Origin: Pseudoroseicyclus aestuarii
Lineage (GTDB): Bacteria; Pseudomonadota; Alphaproteobacteria; Rhodobacterales; Rhodobacteraceae
Length of the DNA stretch: 64,000 bases
Direction of reading: 5' to 3'
Assembly (NCBI RefSeq): GCF_003217255.1
Contig: NZ_QJTE01000004.1
Location: forward strand, 62,001 to 126,000
How positions within the stretch are numbered: position 1 is the first letter of the stretch; each line of letters starts with the position of its first letter. Of this stretch, positions 36,363 to 45,362 are shown piece after piece. The position numbers and the translations under genes are program-made. The notes under the pieces are model-generated. The model was not told where the DNA came from and did no database searches. It saw nothing but the letters and a program-made list of their open reading frames with translations.

Positions 36363-37492
36363 TGGCTGACACACCCATTCGCCTTGGCATGGTCGGCGGC
36401 GGCTCCGGCGCCTTCATCGGGGCGGTGCACCGCATCGCCGCGCGCATCGACGGGCACTATGACCTGCAGGCCGGCGCGCTGTCCTCCACCCCCGAGCGGG
36501 CCATGGCCAGCGCCGAGGAGCTGGGCCTCGCCCGCGCCTACGGCAGCTACCAGGACATGGCCGAGGCCGAGGCCGCGCGCGAGGACGGGATCGAGGCGGT
36601 CAGCATCGTCACCCCCAACCACGCCCATGCCGATGCCGCCATCGCCTTCCTCGAACGCGGCATCCACGTGATCTGCGACAAGCCGCTGACCGCGACGATG
36701 CAGGATGCCGAACGGCTCGCCGCCGCGGCAGAAGCCTCGGACGCGCTCTTCGTGCTGACGCACAACTACACGGGCTACCCGATGATCCGGCAGGCGCGCG
36801 AGATGATCGCGCGGGGCGATCTGGGCCATCTGCGGCTGGTGCAGGTCGAATACGTGCAGGACTGGATGACCGGCGAGGCCGAGGGCAAGCAGGCCGAATG
36901 GCGTGTCGATCCCGAACGCTCGGGCGCCGGCGGCAGCACCGGCGATATCGGCACCCATGCCTTCAACCTTGCCAGCTTCGTCTCGGGGCTGACGCTGCAA
37001 AGCCTGGCCGCAGACCTCGATGCCTTCGTGCCGGGGCGGGTGCTGGACGACAACGCCCATGTGATGATGCGCTTCGAGGGCGGCGCAAAGGGCATGCTCT
37101 GGTGCAGCCAGGTCGCGCCGGGCAACGAGAACGGCCTGCGGCTGCGCATCTACGGCGACAAGGGCGGGATCGAATGGGCGCAGGAGGATCCCAACTACCT
37201 GTGGTTCACGCCGCACGGTGAGCCCAAGCGCCTGCTGACCCGCAACGGCGCCGGCGCGACACCGGGCAACACCGCCTTCAGCCGCACCCCCGGCGGCCAT
37301 CCCGAGGGGTACCTCGAGGGCTTCGCCAATATCTACACCGAGGCGGCGCAGGCGATCCTGGCCCGCCGCCGCGGCGAGGCAGTGCCAGAGGGGCTGCTTT
37401 ACCCCGGCATCGCTGACGGTCTGGCCGGCATGCGCTTCATCGATGCCTGCGTGCGCTCCTCGCGCAGCGACGCGGCCTGGACCGCGCTGTAG
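36362..37492 (+). CDS. Gfo/Idh/MocA family oxidoreductase
   Basis: A 376-residue NAD(P)-dependent dehydrogenase. The nucleotide-binding motif is LGMVGGGSGAFIGAVHR at the N-terminus. The family lysine is in ICDKPLTATMQDA (the EKP-like motif, here DKP), and a catalytic histidine region is GGSTGDIGTHAFNLASF. It overlaps the isomerase stop by one base (TGATG). The pair resembles modules that oxidise and isomerise pyranosides or inositols. Confidence 0.92.
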   Translation: MADTPIRLGMVGGGSGAFIGAVHRIAARIDGHYDLQAGALSSTPERAMASAEELGLARAYGSYQDMAEAEAAREDGIEAVSIVTPNHAHADAAIAFLERGIHVICDKPLTATMQDAERLAAAAEASDALFVLTHNYTGYPMIRQAREMIARGDLGHLRLVQVEYVQDWMTGEAEGKQAEWRVDPERSGAGGSTGDIGTHAFNLASFVSGLTLQSLAADLDAFVPGRVLDDNAHVMMRFEGGAKGMLWCSQVAPGNENGLRLRIYGDKGGIEWAQEDPNYLWFTPHGEPKRLLTRNGAGATPGNTAFSRTPGGHPEGYLEGFANIYTEAAQAILARRRGEAVPEGLLYPGIADGLAGMRFIDACVRSSRSDAAWTAL

Positions 37493-37499
37493 CGTCCTG

Positions 37500-37524
37500 C
37501 CGCGGGCGGCGACCCCGCCCGCGG
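37500..37524 (+). terminator. Hairpin downstream of the dehydrogenase
   Basis: A ten-base perfect stem (CCGCGGGCGG with CCGCCCGCGG), five-base loop, seven bases after the stop. It is followed by a C run rather than T. The rest of the gap to the Tad-like genes has a modest AT-rich stretch (37557-37590) that may hold their promoter. Confidence 0.45.
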
Positions 37525-37683
37525 CCCCCCCTCCCCCCACGACGGCCCGCGGGGCGATATTCAACAGCTTGCCAAGGCTTTGCCCTAATTGCGCCATTGC
37601 GCCGGGGCAGAAACGATCACGCAGATGGTGGCCCTTTGTAGAGGTTAGCGTGCCCTGCCGATCGCGAGTGGGGGTGACGAGGG

Positions 37684-39321
37684 ATGAGACTGGCCAGACG
37701 GCCCGCCAAGGCGACGAGGCCGCAGGGGCTGCTCCCTGCGCTGCGCCGCCTTGCGCAGGACCAGTCGGGCTCCATGGTCATCTTTGCCCTGTTCCTGCTG
37801 GTCTGCATGCTGATGCTCGTCGGCTTCGGCATCGATATCGTGAATTTCGAGGCCAAGCGGGTGCGCCTGCAGTCGGTGCTGGACCGCGCGGTGCTCGCCG
37901 CCGCGGACCTCGACCAGCGGCAGGATCCCGAGGCCGTGGTCCGCGACTGGTTCGCCAAGGCCGGCGTCGAGGGCAGCCTGCAAAGCGTCGAGGTCTCCAG
38001 CAGCCTGAACGAGCGCACGGTGACGGCGACCGCGTCGCTCAGCATGAATACCCTCTTCATGGACATGCTGGGCATCGGGACCCTGACGGTCCCCGCCTCC
38101 GGCACCGCGCGAGAGATGGTGAGCGACGTCGAGATCAGCCTTGTGCTGGACATCTCGGGCTCGATGGGCCGCGACGGCAAGCTGCCGCGCCTGCGCCGCG
38201 CGGCGCAGGAGTTCACGCAGACGGTCTTCGCCGGGGTGCGACAGGACCGGCTCTCGGTCTCGGTCGTGCCCTATGCCAGCAACGTCAACCTCGGCCCCGA
38301 TCTCGCCGCCGCCCTCGGGGCGCGGAGCGACGTCACCTCGAGCTTCTGCCTGCATATCCCGACCGGTGCCTATGGCAGCACCAGGCTGCCGGGCGGCGGA
38401 TCGCCCGTGCACGACGCCTTCTTCGACTACCGCGGAATCGGCTACGGAATCGAGCCGAACAACCGTCTCAATGACATCCTGCGCGGCCGCGCCTCGATCG
38501 AGCGGCAGTGCCCGACCGACGCCCGCAGCGAAGTCCTGCCCTTCTCGAGCGACGAGAGGGCGGTGGACTGGCATATACAATACCTGCAGGCAGGCCCCGC
38601 CCACAGGCCCGAGAACCAGACCTCGATCGAGATGGGCGCCCGCTGGGGCGTGGCCCTGCTGGACCCTTCGGCGCGGGGCGCGGCAGAGGCGCTGATCGCC
38701 CGCAACCGGGTCTCGCGCAGCATGCGGGGCCGCCCGCTGGACTACGATGCCTCCAACACCCTGAAGGTCATGGTCCTGATGACCGACGGCGAGAACACGA
38801 CCAGCTACGCGCTGGCGGACAGCCTGCTCTACGACAACTCCGACGTCTATCTTTCGGGGCGCCAGGTCCTGGCGGAGGACCAGGAATACCGCGACACCGA
38901 TGGCGACGGCGCCTGGCACGAACGGTTCTTCGACCCGGCGGCGCGCCACTGGACACATGACGGCGGTGCAGGCCGGCTGACATGGGCCGGGGTCTTCGAC
39001 AGGATGACGCAGGCCGATCAGGCCTATTACCTGCGTTACCTGCAGTACGAGCGGCCCGAGTACTACTATCCCTGGGCCCTCGGGATCACCCCCGTGACGC
39101 CCGCCACCAAGAACGCGCGGCTGGCGCAGGTCTGCGATGCCGCGAAGGCGCAGGGCATCCTGATCTTCGCCGTCGGCTTCGAGGTCAGCGACGAGGCCGC
39201 CGGCATCATGCGCGACTGCGCCTCCTCGGATTCGCACTTCTACCGGGTCGAAGGAGTCCAGATCGAGAGCGCCTTCTCCACCATCGCCAGCACCATCAAC
39301 GCCCTGAGGCTGGTGGAATGA
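37684..39321 (+). CDS. TadG-like protein with von Willebrand factor A domain
   Basis: A 545-residue protein. A basic N-terminus is followed by one hydrophobic helix (SMVIFALFLLVCMLMLVGFGIDIV, about 29-52) of the TadE/TadG prepilin-like type. The vWA domain starts near 150 with the metal site DISGSM (156-161) and a later MVLMTDGEN. In Tad systems TadG is a pilus-assembly component in the envelope. A 90-residue insertion rich in Asp/Tyr/Arg (about 390-480) is notable. Two TadE-like genes follow with overlaps; no other tad machinery is in the window. Confidence 0.88.
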   Translation: MRLARRPAKATRPQGLLPALRRLAQDQSGSMVIFALFLLVCMLMLVGFGIDIVNFEAKRVRLQSVLDRAVLAAADLDQRQDPEAVVRDWFAKAGVEGSLQSVEVSSSLNERTVTATASLSMNTLFMDMLGIGTLTVPASGTAREMVSDVEISLVLDISGSMGRDGKLPRLRRAAQEFTQTVFAGVRQDRLSVSVVPYASNVNLGPDLAAALGARSDVTSSFCLHIPTGAYGSTRLPGGGSPVHDAFFDYRGIGYGIEPNNRLNDILRGRASIERQCPTDARSEVLPFSSDERAVDWHIQYLQAGPAHRPENQTSIEMGARWGVALLDPSARGAAEALIARNRVSRSMRGRPLDYDASNTLKVMVLMTDGENTTSYALADSLLYDNSDVYLSGRQVLAEDQEYRDTDGDGAWHERFFDPAARHWTHDGGAGRLTWAGVFDRMTQADQAYYLRYLQYERPEYYYPWALGITPVTPATKNARLAQVCDAAKAQGILIFAVGFEVSDEAAGIMRDCASSDSHFYRVEGVQIESAFSTIASTINALRLVE

Positions 39322-39845
39322 GGGGGGCGCGCAGCCGGCGCCTCGCCGGGGAAAGCGGCAGCGCCTCGGTCGAATTCGTGCTGATGTTTCCCGTCATGTT
39401 CGCCCTTTTCATGATGAGCTTCGAGCTGGGGCTGCTGACGATCCGGCAGGTGCTGCTGGACCGCGCGCTCGACCTGACGGTGCGCGAGGTGCGGCTTGGC
39501 CAGATCAATCCCGTCACGCGCGACGCGCTGACGGTTCGGCTTTGCGCCCATGCCCCCGCGATCCCGGATTGTCGGGCGCAGGTCCGGCTCGAGATGCGCA
39601 GCGTCGATCCCTTCGCCTGGGCCGGCATCCCGCGCGAGCCCGACTGCGTCGACCGTGAGGACAGGGCGCGACCGGCCAGCGCCTTCACCGCCGGACGCGA
39701 GAACCAGCTGATGGTGCTGCGCGCCTGCGTGCTCTTCGATCCCTACTTCCCGACCAGCCTGCTCGGCTCGGCCCTGCCCGACGTCTCGGATGGGGCCTAT
39801 GGGCTGGTCTCGACCTCTTCCTTCGTGATCGAGCCGCTGCGGTGA
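39318..39845 (+). CDS. TadE-like pseudopilin 1
   Basis: A 175-residue protein with the TadE-type N-terminus: a short basic leader, then ESGSASVEFVLMFPVMFALFMMSFELGLL, where the conserved glutamate precedes one long helix. The remainder is predicted periplasmic, with three cysteines near the middle. Processing by a TadV-type prepilin peptidase is expected for the family. It is coupled to the TadG-like gene (ATGA) and to the next TadE-like gene. Confidence 0.85.
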   Translation: MRGARSRRLAGESGSASVEFVLMFPVMFALFMMSFELGLLTIRQVLLDRALDLTVREVRLGQINPVTRDALTVRLCAHAPAIPDCRAQVRLEMRSVDPFAWAGIPREPDCVDREDRARPASAFTAGRENQLMVLRACVLFDPYFPTSLLGSALPDVSDGAYGLVSTSSFVIEPLR

Positions 39846-40450
39846 TGCGGGGCCGGTGCATTCATGCCGCGGCCCGCGCGCTGAAACGCGGCCTGCGCGG
39901 GCTGCTGCGCCGTCAGGACGGCAGCATCGCGGTCGAGACGGTGCTGATGGCGCCGCTGCTGTTCTGGTGCCTGCTGGGCGGTCACGTCTACTTCGAGGTC
40001 TTCCGCGTGAAGACGCTGAACACCAAGACCGCCTACATGATCGGCGATTACGTCAGCCGCGAAAGCCGGGAACTGAACGACGGCTTCCTCGACAGCACCT
40101 ATGCGCTGCAGGGCTTCCTGATGGGCGACGAGAGGCCGCGGCGCCTGCGCGTGACCTCATACGAGGCGGCGGCGAACGGCTACCGGGTCCTGTGGTCGCA
40201 GACCCGCGGCGCCGGCATCGCGCCCCTCACGAACGCCGGGCTGCGCCGGACCGAGGATGCGCTGCCGCTGATGGCCGAGGCCGAGCGGGCGATCCTGGTC
40301 GAGACCTGGGTCGAATACGAGCCTGCCTTCGGCGTCGGCCTCGGGACACAGCTGTTCCGGGAATTCGTCGTCACGCGCCCGCGCTTCAACGGCGGGCAGA
40401 TCTGCTTCAACACCTCGCGGGACCTGCGCATCGAGACCCGCCAGTGCTAG
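39845..40450 (+). CDS. TadE-like pseudopilin 2
   Basis: A 201-residue protein with basic N-terminus and RRQDGSIAVETVLMAPLLFWCLLGGHVYF, again the TadE pattern (Ala-Val-Glu-Thr then helix). Its C-terminus holds two cysteines (ICFN and the last residue). A GTG one codon upstream could also start it, giving a four-base rather than one-base overlap with the preceding gene. Having two TadE-like genes beside one TadG-like gene is common for minor pseudopilins. Confidence 0.84.
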   Translation: MRGRCIHAAARALKRGLRGLLRRQDGSIAVETVLMAPLLFWCLLGGHVYFEVFRVKTLNTKTAYMIGDYVSRESRELNDGFLDSTYALQGFLMGDERPRRLRVTSYEAAANGYRVLWSQTRGAGIAPLTNAGLRRTEDALPLMAEAERAILVETWVEYEPAFGVGLGTQLFREFVVTRPRFNGGQICFNTSRDLRIETRQC

Positions 40451-40452
40451 GC

Positions 40453-40475
40453 GGCCCGGCGGCGATTGCCGGGCC
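40453..40475 (+). terminator. Hairpin after the Tad-like genes
   Basis: GGCCCGGC and GCCGGGCC form a perfect eight-base stem with a seven-base loop, two bases past the stop of the second TadE-like gene. No T run follows. Confidence 0.4.
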
Positions 40476-40500
40476 GGCGGCACGCGGGTAAGGCTGCGGC

Positions 40501-40836
40501 ATGAGCCGCCCTGCTTCAGTCCCTGTTCTGCGCCTGCGCGTCGCCGCCTGCCTGCTGCCGCTGCTGGCCGGCTGCGCCAGCTTCCCCGCCCTCGACGCGC
40601 GGATCCCGGCGGCAGAACGCGCCGCCCCCTATCCCGACCTCGTGGATATCGCACCGCTGATCGCCCGCAGCGAGGCCGCGGCGCAGGAGGCCGCCGATCC
40701 TGCCGCCTCGGCCCTACCGGGCCGGGCCGAGGCGCTGCGGGCCCGGGCCGGGGCGCTGCGCGCGCGCCCGGTCCTGAGCGCGCCCGAGGCCGCGCGGCTG
40801 AGCGGCGGGGTGGCGCTGCCGCCTGCGCTACGCTAA
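40501..40836 (+). CDS. Small predicted lipoprotein
   Basis: A 111-residue protein with a lipoprotein signal: basic residues, hydrophobic VAACLLPLLA and lipobox LAGC with the acylated cysteine at 25. The mature part is Ala-rich and helical (ARSEAAAQEAADPAA and repeated LRARAGALRAR). AAGG precedes the ATG. I do not recognise a family; Tad loci often carry small lipoproteins, so an envelope role with the neighbouring genes is possible. Confidence 0.75.
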   Translation: MSRPASVPVLRLRVAACLLPLLAGCASFPALDARIPAAERAAPYPDLVDIAPLIARSEAAAQEAADPAASALPGRAEALRARAGALRARPVLSAPEAARLSGGVALPPALR

Positions 40837-40953
40837 CAGGCTGCGGGCGCCGCGCCCTGGCGCGACCGCCCCCATCCCAGCCGGCCCGCGGGGTCCGGCG
40901 CACCCTTAGCACCCGCCGCGCCAGCCCGCGCCGCAACAGATCGAGGCCCGCCC

Positions 40954-42240
40954 ATGACCTCTCCCCTCCGCCTCGGCATCGCCGGCCTCGGCACCGTCGG
41001 CGCCGGCGTCCTGCGCATCCTGCAGGAGCACCCCGAGATGCTGGCGGCCCGCGCCGGGCGCGAGATCACCGTGACCGCCGTCTCGGCCCGGTCGCGCGGA
41101 AAGGACCGCGGCGTGGCGCTGGACGGCTATGCCTGGGAAGACGATGCCGTGGCGCTGGCCCGGCGCGACGACGTCGATGTGCTGGTCGAGCTGATCGGCG
41201 GCGACGAGGGCCCGGCGAAAGACGCCGTCGAGGCGGCGCTGGCGGCGGGCAAGGACGTTGTCACGGCGAACAAGGCGCTGCTCGCGATCCACGGGCAGGC
41301 GCTGGCCGAGACCGCCGAGGCGGCGGGCCGCGTGATCCGCTTCGAGGCGGCGGTCGCGGGCGGCATCCCGGTCGTGAAGGCGCTGACCGAGGGGCTGGCG
41401 GGCAACGAGATCGCCCGCGTCATGGGCGTGATGAACGGCACCTGCAACTATATCCTGACGCGGATGGAAGAGGCCGGGCTGACCTACGACGAGGCCTTCG
41501 CCGAGGCCGACGGGCTGGGCTTTCTCGAGGCCGATCCCACGCTCGACGTCGGCGGGATCGATGCCGGGCACAAGCTGGCGCTGCTCTCGGCGATCGCCTT
41601 CGGCACGAAGGTCGATTTCGAGGGGGTCGAGCTCGAGGGGATCGGCGCCGTGACCATCGAGGACATCCGTCAGGCCGCCGACATGGGCTACCGGATCAAG
41701 CTGCTGGGCGTGGCGCAGCTGACGGGCCGCGGCCTCGAGCAGCGGATGTCGCCTTGCCTCGTGCCGGCGACCTCGCCGCTGGGCCAGCTTCAGGGCGGCA
41801 CCAACATGGTCGTGCTCGAAGGGGATGCCGTGGGGCAGATCGTGCTGCGCGGCGCCGGCGCGGGGGCTGGGCCCACCGCAAGCGCCGTGATGGCCGACGT
41901 GCTCGATCTGGCCCGCGGGCTGCGGCTGCCGGTCTTCGGCCAGCCCGCCGCCGGGCTGGTGGCGGCCCGCGCGGCCCGCGCCGCGATCCCGGCGCCCTAC
42001 TACCTGCGCCTCGCGCTGACCGACAAACCGGGCGCGCTGGCGCGGGTGGCCGGCGTGCTGGGCGAGGCCGGCATCTCGATCCACCGGATGCGGCAGTACG
42101 AGCATGGCGGCGGCACCGCGCCGGTGCTGATCGTGACGCATCGCACCACCCGCGGCGCGCTGGAGGAGGCCTTTGCCGCCCTGCCCGGCACCCGCGTGGT
42201 TCAGGGCGAGCCGGTCGCCATCCGGATCGAAGAGGTCTGA
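40954..42240 (+). CDS. hom: Homoserine dehydrogenase
   Basis: A 428-residue enzyme reducing aspartate semialdehyde to homoserine for threonine and methionine synthesis. It has NAD(P)-binding IAGLGTVGAGVLRIL, the catalytic-domain motif GIDAGHKLALLSAIAFG, and a C-terminal ACT domain (YYLRLALTDKPGALARVAGV) that suggests feedback control, as by threonine in related enzymes. GAGG precedes the ATG. glpX lies downstream on the same strand. Confidence 0.96.
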   Translation: MTSPLRLGIAGLGTVGAGVLRILQEHPEMLAARAGREITVTAVSARSRGKDRGVALDGYAWEDDAVALARRDDVDVLVELIGGDEGPAKDAVEAALAAGKDVVTANKALLAIHGQALAETAEAAGRVIRFEAAVAGGIPVVKALTEGLAGNEIARVMGVMNGTCNYILTRMEEAGLTYDEAFAEADGLGFLEADPTLDVGGIDAGHKLALLSAIAFGTKVDFEGVELEGIGAVTIEDIRQAADMGYRIKLLGVAQLTGRGLEQRMSPCLVPATSPLGQLQGGTNMVVLEGDAVGQIVLRGAGAGAGPTASAVMADVLDLARGLRLPVFGQPAAGLVAARAARAAIPAPYYLRLALTDKPGALARVAGVLGEAGISIHRMRQYEHGGGTAPVLIVTHRTTRGALEEAFAALPGTRVVQGEPVAIRIEEV

Positions 42241-42366
42241 GCCGGGGGAGGCCGGCGGCGGCGCGCGGGCGTTCCGATTGCGCAAACAGCGGGCGCGGCG
42301 CTTGTCATGCCGCCGCCCCCGCTCTACCCCAAGGGCAGCGCGATGCAGCCAGCCGGAGCGATGATC

Positions 42367-43344
42367 ATGGCCTATAGTCCCGAATTCCACGACCGCATGC
42401 TGTCCCTGGGCCTTGCCCGCGTCAGCGAGGCGGCGGCGATCGCCTGCGCCGACCTCGTCGGGCGCGGCGACGAGAAGGCCGCCGACCAGGCCGCCGTCAA
42501 CGCCATGCGCGACCAGCTGAACAAGCTGGACATCGACGGCACCGTGGTGATCGGCGAGGGCGAGCGCGACGAGGCGCCGATGCTCTATATCGGCGAGAAG
42601 GTCGGCTCGGGCCGCGGCCCGGCGGTGGACATCGCGCTCGACCCGCTGGAGGGCACGACGCTGACCGCCAAGGACATGCCCAATGCGCTGACGGTGATCT
42701 CCATGGGGCCCGAGGGCTCGATGCTGCATGCGCCGGACGTCTACATGGACAAGCTGGCCATCGGGCCGGGCTTCGACACCGGCGTGGTGACGCTGGAGAT
42801 GTCGCCGACCGAGCGGGTTCGGGCGCTGGCGCGGGCGAAGGGCTGCGATGCCGCCGATATCACCGTCTGCGTCCTCGAGCGGCCGCGCCACGAGGAGATG
42901 ATCGCCGAGATCCGCGCAACTGGCGCCGCGATCCGGCTGATCACCGATGGCGACGTGGCCGGCATCATGCATGTCGCCGATCCCGCGCGGACAGGGGTCG
43001 ACATGTACATGGGCTCTGGCGGGGCGCCCGAGGGCGTGCTCGCGGCCTCGGCGCTCAAGTGCCTGGGCGGGCAGATGCTGGGCAAGCTGCTGTTTCGCAA
43101 CGACGACGAGATCGCGCGGGCGCGCAAGTCCGGCGTGACGGACCTCGACCGGGTCTATACCCGCGACGAGCTGGTCAGCGGCGACGTGATCTTCGCAGCC
43201 ACCGGCGTGACCGACGGCAGCCTTGTCGAGGGGATCAGGCGCGAGGTCGGCTACATCACGGTCGAGACGATCCTGATGCGGTCCAAGACCGGCTCCGTCC
43301 GGCGGATGATCTATCGCAACCCGGTCAAGCGCCGCCAGGGCTGA
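42367..43344 (+). CDS. glpX: Class II fructose-1,6-bisphosphatase
   Basis: A 325-residue GlpX-type phosphatase of gluconeogenesis (and in some relatives the Calvin cycle). Motifs are VIGEGERDEAPMLYIGEKVG, the metal/phosphate site DPLEGTT, MYMGSGGAPEGVL, and GDVIFAATGVTDG. I chose the ATG eight bases after GGAG; ATGs two and twenty codons upstream are less likely. The hom-glpX-recJ order is frequent in alphaproteobacteria. Confidence 0.95.
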   Translation: MAYSPEFHDRMLSLGLARVSEAAAIACADLVGRGDEKAADQAAVNAMRDQLNKLDIDGTVVIGEGERDEAPMLYIGEKVGSGRGPAVDIALDPLEGTTLTAKDMPNALTVISMGPEGSMLHAPDVYMDKLAIGPGFDTGVVTLEMSPTERVRALARAKGCDAADITVCVLERPRHEEMIAEIRATGAAIRLITDGDVAGIMHVADPARTGVDMYMGSGGAPEGVLAASALKCLGGQMLGKLLFRNDDEIARARKSGVTDLDRVYTRDELVSGDVIFAATGVTDGSLVEGIRREVGYITVETILMRSKTGSVRRMIYRNPVKRRQG

Positions 43345-43353
43345 GGCGGCGCC

Positions 43354-43406
43354 GCGGGGGGCCAGCCCCCCGCACCCCCCGGAGTACTTGTCGAAACATG
43401 AAGGGG
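43354..43406 (+). repeat. Intergenic composite repeat, copy D
   Basis: GCGGGGGG-CCAG-CCCCCCGC hairpin ten bases after glpX, then CCCCCCGGAGTACTTGTCG and AAACATGAAGGGGG. It reads toward recJ. The T run is interrupted here (ACTTGT), so termination may be weak and recJ may still be read through. Confidence 0.65.
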
Positions 43407-43453
43407 GCAGCCCTGCCCTTGCGGCGGGGCGGGGGATACGGCACATCCCGCGG

Positions 43454-45199
43454 ATGCCTGATTTTCTGAACGTCTCATGCTCCTTGACCGGGCGCCGCTG
43501 GGTGGGCCCGGGCGCCGAGGAGGACCGCCTCGCCGAGGCGCTGGCGCAGGCCGGCGGCTGGCCGCCCGCGCTGTGCCGAATCATGGTGGCGCGCGGCATC
43601 GAGGCCGAGGAGGCGCCGGGCTGGCTGGCCCCGACCCTGCGCGACCTGCTGCCCGATCCGCGGCAACTCAAGGACATGGGCGCGGCCTCGGCCCGGCTGG
43701 TCGCGGCCGTCGCGGCGCGAGAGCGGATCGCCGTCTTCGCCGATTACGACGTCGACGGCGGCGCCTCGGCTGCCCTCATCCTGTGCTGGCTGCGGGCGCA
43801 GGGGCGCGAGGCGACGCTCTATATCCCCGACCGGATCGACGAAGGCTACGGTCCGAACGAGCCGGCCATGGAGGCGCTGGCGCGGGATCACGACCTGATC
43901 CTCTGCGTCGATTGCGGCACGCTGAGCCACGGGCCGATCGCCGCCGCGCGGGGCGCCGATGTCGTCGTCCTCGACCACCACCTGGGCGGCGAGACGCTGC
44001 CCGAGGCGCTGGCCGTGGTGAACCCGAACCGCCAGGACGAGAGCGGCGATCTGGGGCATCTCTGCGCCGCGGCGGTCGTCTTCCTGATGCTGGTCGAGGC
44101 GAACCGGCAGATGCGGGAGGCCGGTAGCAAGGGGCCTGACCTGATGGGCATGCTCGATCTGGTGGCGCTGGCGACCGTGGCGGACGTGGCGCCGCTGACG
44201 GGCGTGAACCGGGCGCTGGTGCGGCAGGGGCTGACGGTCATGGGACGGCGCGAGAGGCCGGGCCTCGTGGCGCTGTCGGATGTGGCGCTGCTGGCGAGCG
44301 CGCCGAGTTCCTATCACCTGGGCTACGTTCTGGGGCCGCGGATCAATGCCGGCGGCCGGATCGGCGCGCCGGACCTTGGCGCGCGGCTGCTGGCGACGCA
44401 GGACCCGCACGAGGCCGCCGCGCTGGCCGAGCGGCTGCATGCGCTGAACGCCGAGCGGCGCGAGATCGAGGCCGCCGTGCGCGCCAGCGCGCAGGAGCAG
44501 GCCGAGGCGCGCGGCACCGAGGGGCCGCTGGCCTGGGCCGCTGGGGAGGGGTGGCATCCGGGCGTCGTCGGCATCGTCGCCGCCCGCTTGAAGGAGGCAA
44601 CCAATCGCCCCGCCGTGGTGATCGGCCTCGAGGGCGGCATCGGCAAGGGCTCTGCCCGGTCGATCCCGGGCGTCGATATCGGCGCCGCGATCCAGCGGGT
44701 CGCCGCCGAGGGGCTGCTGCTGAAGGGCGGCGGACACCGCATGGCCGCGGGCCTGACCGTCGAGGAGGCCAAGCTCGAGCCCGCGATGGCGCGGCTGGGA
44801 GAGCTTCTGGCGCGGCAGGGCGCCGGGCTGGCCGGGCCGTCGGACCTGAAGCTGACCGGCGCGCTGATGCCGGGGGCGGCCACCACCGACCTCGTCGAGG
44901 CGCTGGAGGCGGCCGGACCCTTCGGCGCCGCCGCCCCTGCCCCGCGCTTCGCCTTTCCGGACATGCGCGTGCTGCGCGCCGCCCGCGTCGGCACCGGGCA
45001 CCTGAAGGCCAGCTTCGGCGACGGGCTGGGCGCGCGGATCGAGGCGATCGCCTTCGACGGCATGGAGGGCCCGCTGGCCCGGCTTCAGGATCACGGCGGC
45101 GCACGCTTCCACATCGCCGGGCGGCTGGAGATCAACCTCTGGCAGGGGCGCCGCAGCGTGCAGCTTCGCCTCGAGGATGCGGCCCCTGCCGAGGGATGA
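43454..45199 (+). CDS. recJ: Single-stranded-DNA-specific exonuclease RecJ
   Basis: A 581-residue DHH-family 5'-3' exonuclease of recombination and mismatch repair. The metal site is visible as VFADYDVDGGASAAL (about 93-107), VDCGT and VVLDHHLGG (near 174). The DHHA1 domain includes GRIGAPDLGARLL and KGGGHRMAAGLTVE. I start at MPDFLNVSC; codons upstream belong to the repeat and are not RecJ-like. The ribosome binding site is weak. Confidence 0.94.
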   Translation: MPDFLNVSCSLTGRRWVGPGAEEDRLAEALAQAGGWPPALCRIMVARGIEAEEAPGWLAPTLRDLLPDPRQLKDMGAASARLVAAVAARERIAVFADYDVDGGASAALILCWLRAQGREATLYIPDRIDEGYGPNEPAMEALARDHDLILCVDCGTLSHGPIAAARGADVVVLDHHLGGETLPEALAVVNPNRQDESGDLGHLCAAAVVFLMLVEANRQMREAGSKGPDLMGMLDLVALATVADVAPLTGVNRALVRQGLTVMGRRERPGLVALSDVALLASAPSSYHLGYVLGPRINAGGRIGAPDLGARLLATQDPHEAAALAERLHALNAERREIEAAVRASAQEQAEARGTEGPLAWAAGEGWHPGVVGIVAARLKEATNRPAVVIGLEGGIGKGSARSIPGVDIGAAIQRVAAEGLLLKGGGHRMAAGLTVEEAKLEPAMARLGELLARQGAGLAGPSDLKLTGALMPGAATTDLVEALEAAGPFGAAAPAPRFAFPDMRVLRAARVGTGHLKASFGDGLGARIEAIAFDGMEGPLARLQDHGGARFHIAGRLEINLWQGRRSVQLRLEDAAPAEG

Positions 45200-45240
45200 T
45201 GCCTGACGCTACGGCGGGCCAAACAGGGGAAAATTTCCGC

Positions 45241-45269
45241 TTGTGCTGCCAGTGCGGCTCTTCTAAACA
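45241..45269 (+). promoter_or_regulatory. Candidate promoter of tRNA-Glu
   Basis: TTGTGC, a 17-base spacer and TAAACA, ending 18 bases before the mature tRNA. It is a reasonable sigma70-type match in a stretch otherwise lacking coding. Confidence 0.45.
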
Positions 45270-45287
45270 CCGCTTCACCGACAGGCT

Positions 45288-45362
45288 GGCCCGTTCGTCT
45301 ATCGGTTAGGACGCCAGGTTTTCAACCTGGAAAGAGGGGTTCGATTCCCCTACGGGCTGCCA
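45288..45362 (+). tRNA. tRNA-Glu (anticodon TTC)
   Basis: 75 bases with encoded CCA. The acceptor is GGCCCGT with ACGGGCT (G1-U72 wobble). The anticodon stem is CCAGG/CCTGG around TTTTCAA, giving TTC. The T-arm is AGGGG-TTCGATT-CCCCT and the discriminator is G. All arms fold cleanly. Confidence 0.95.

Noticed and set aside
43388-43453. N-terminal extension of RecJ starting inside the repeat element
   Set aside because: The 22 extra codons are encoded by the conserved repeat (ATGAAGGGGG block) and lack RecJ similarity.
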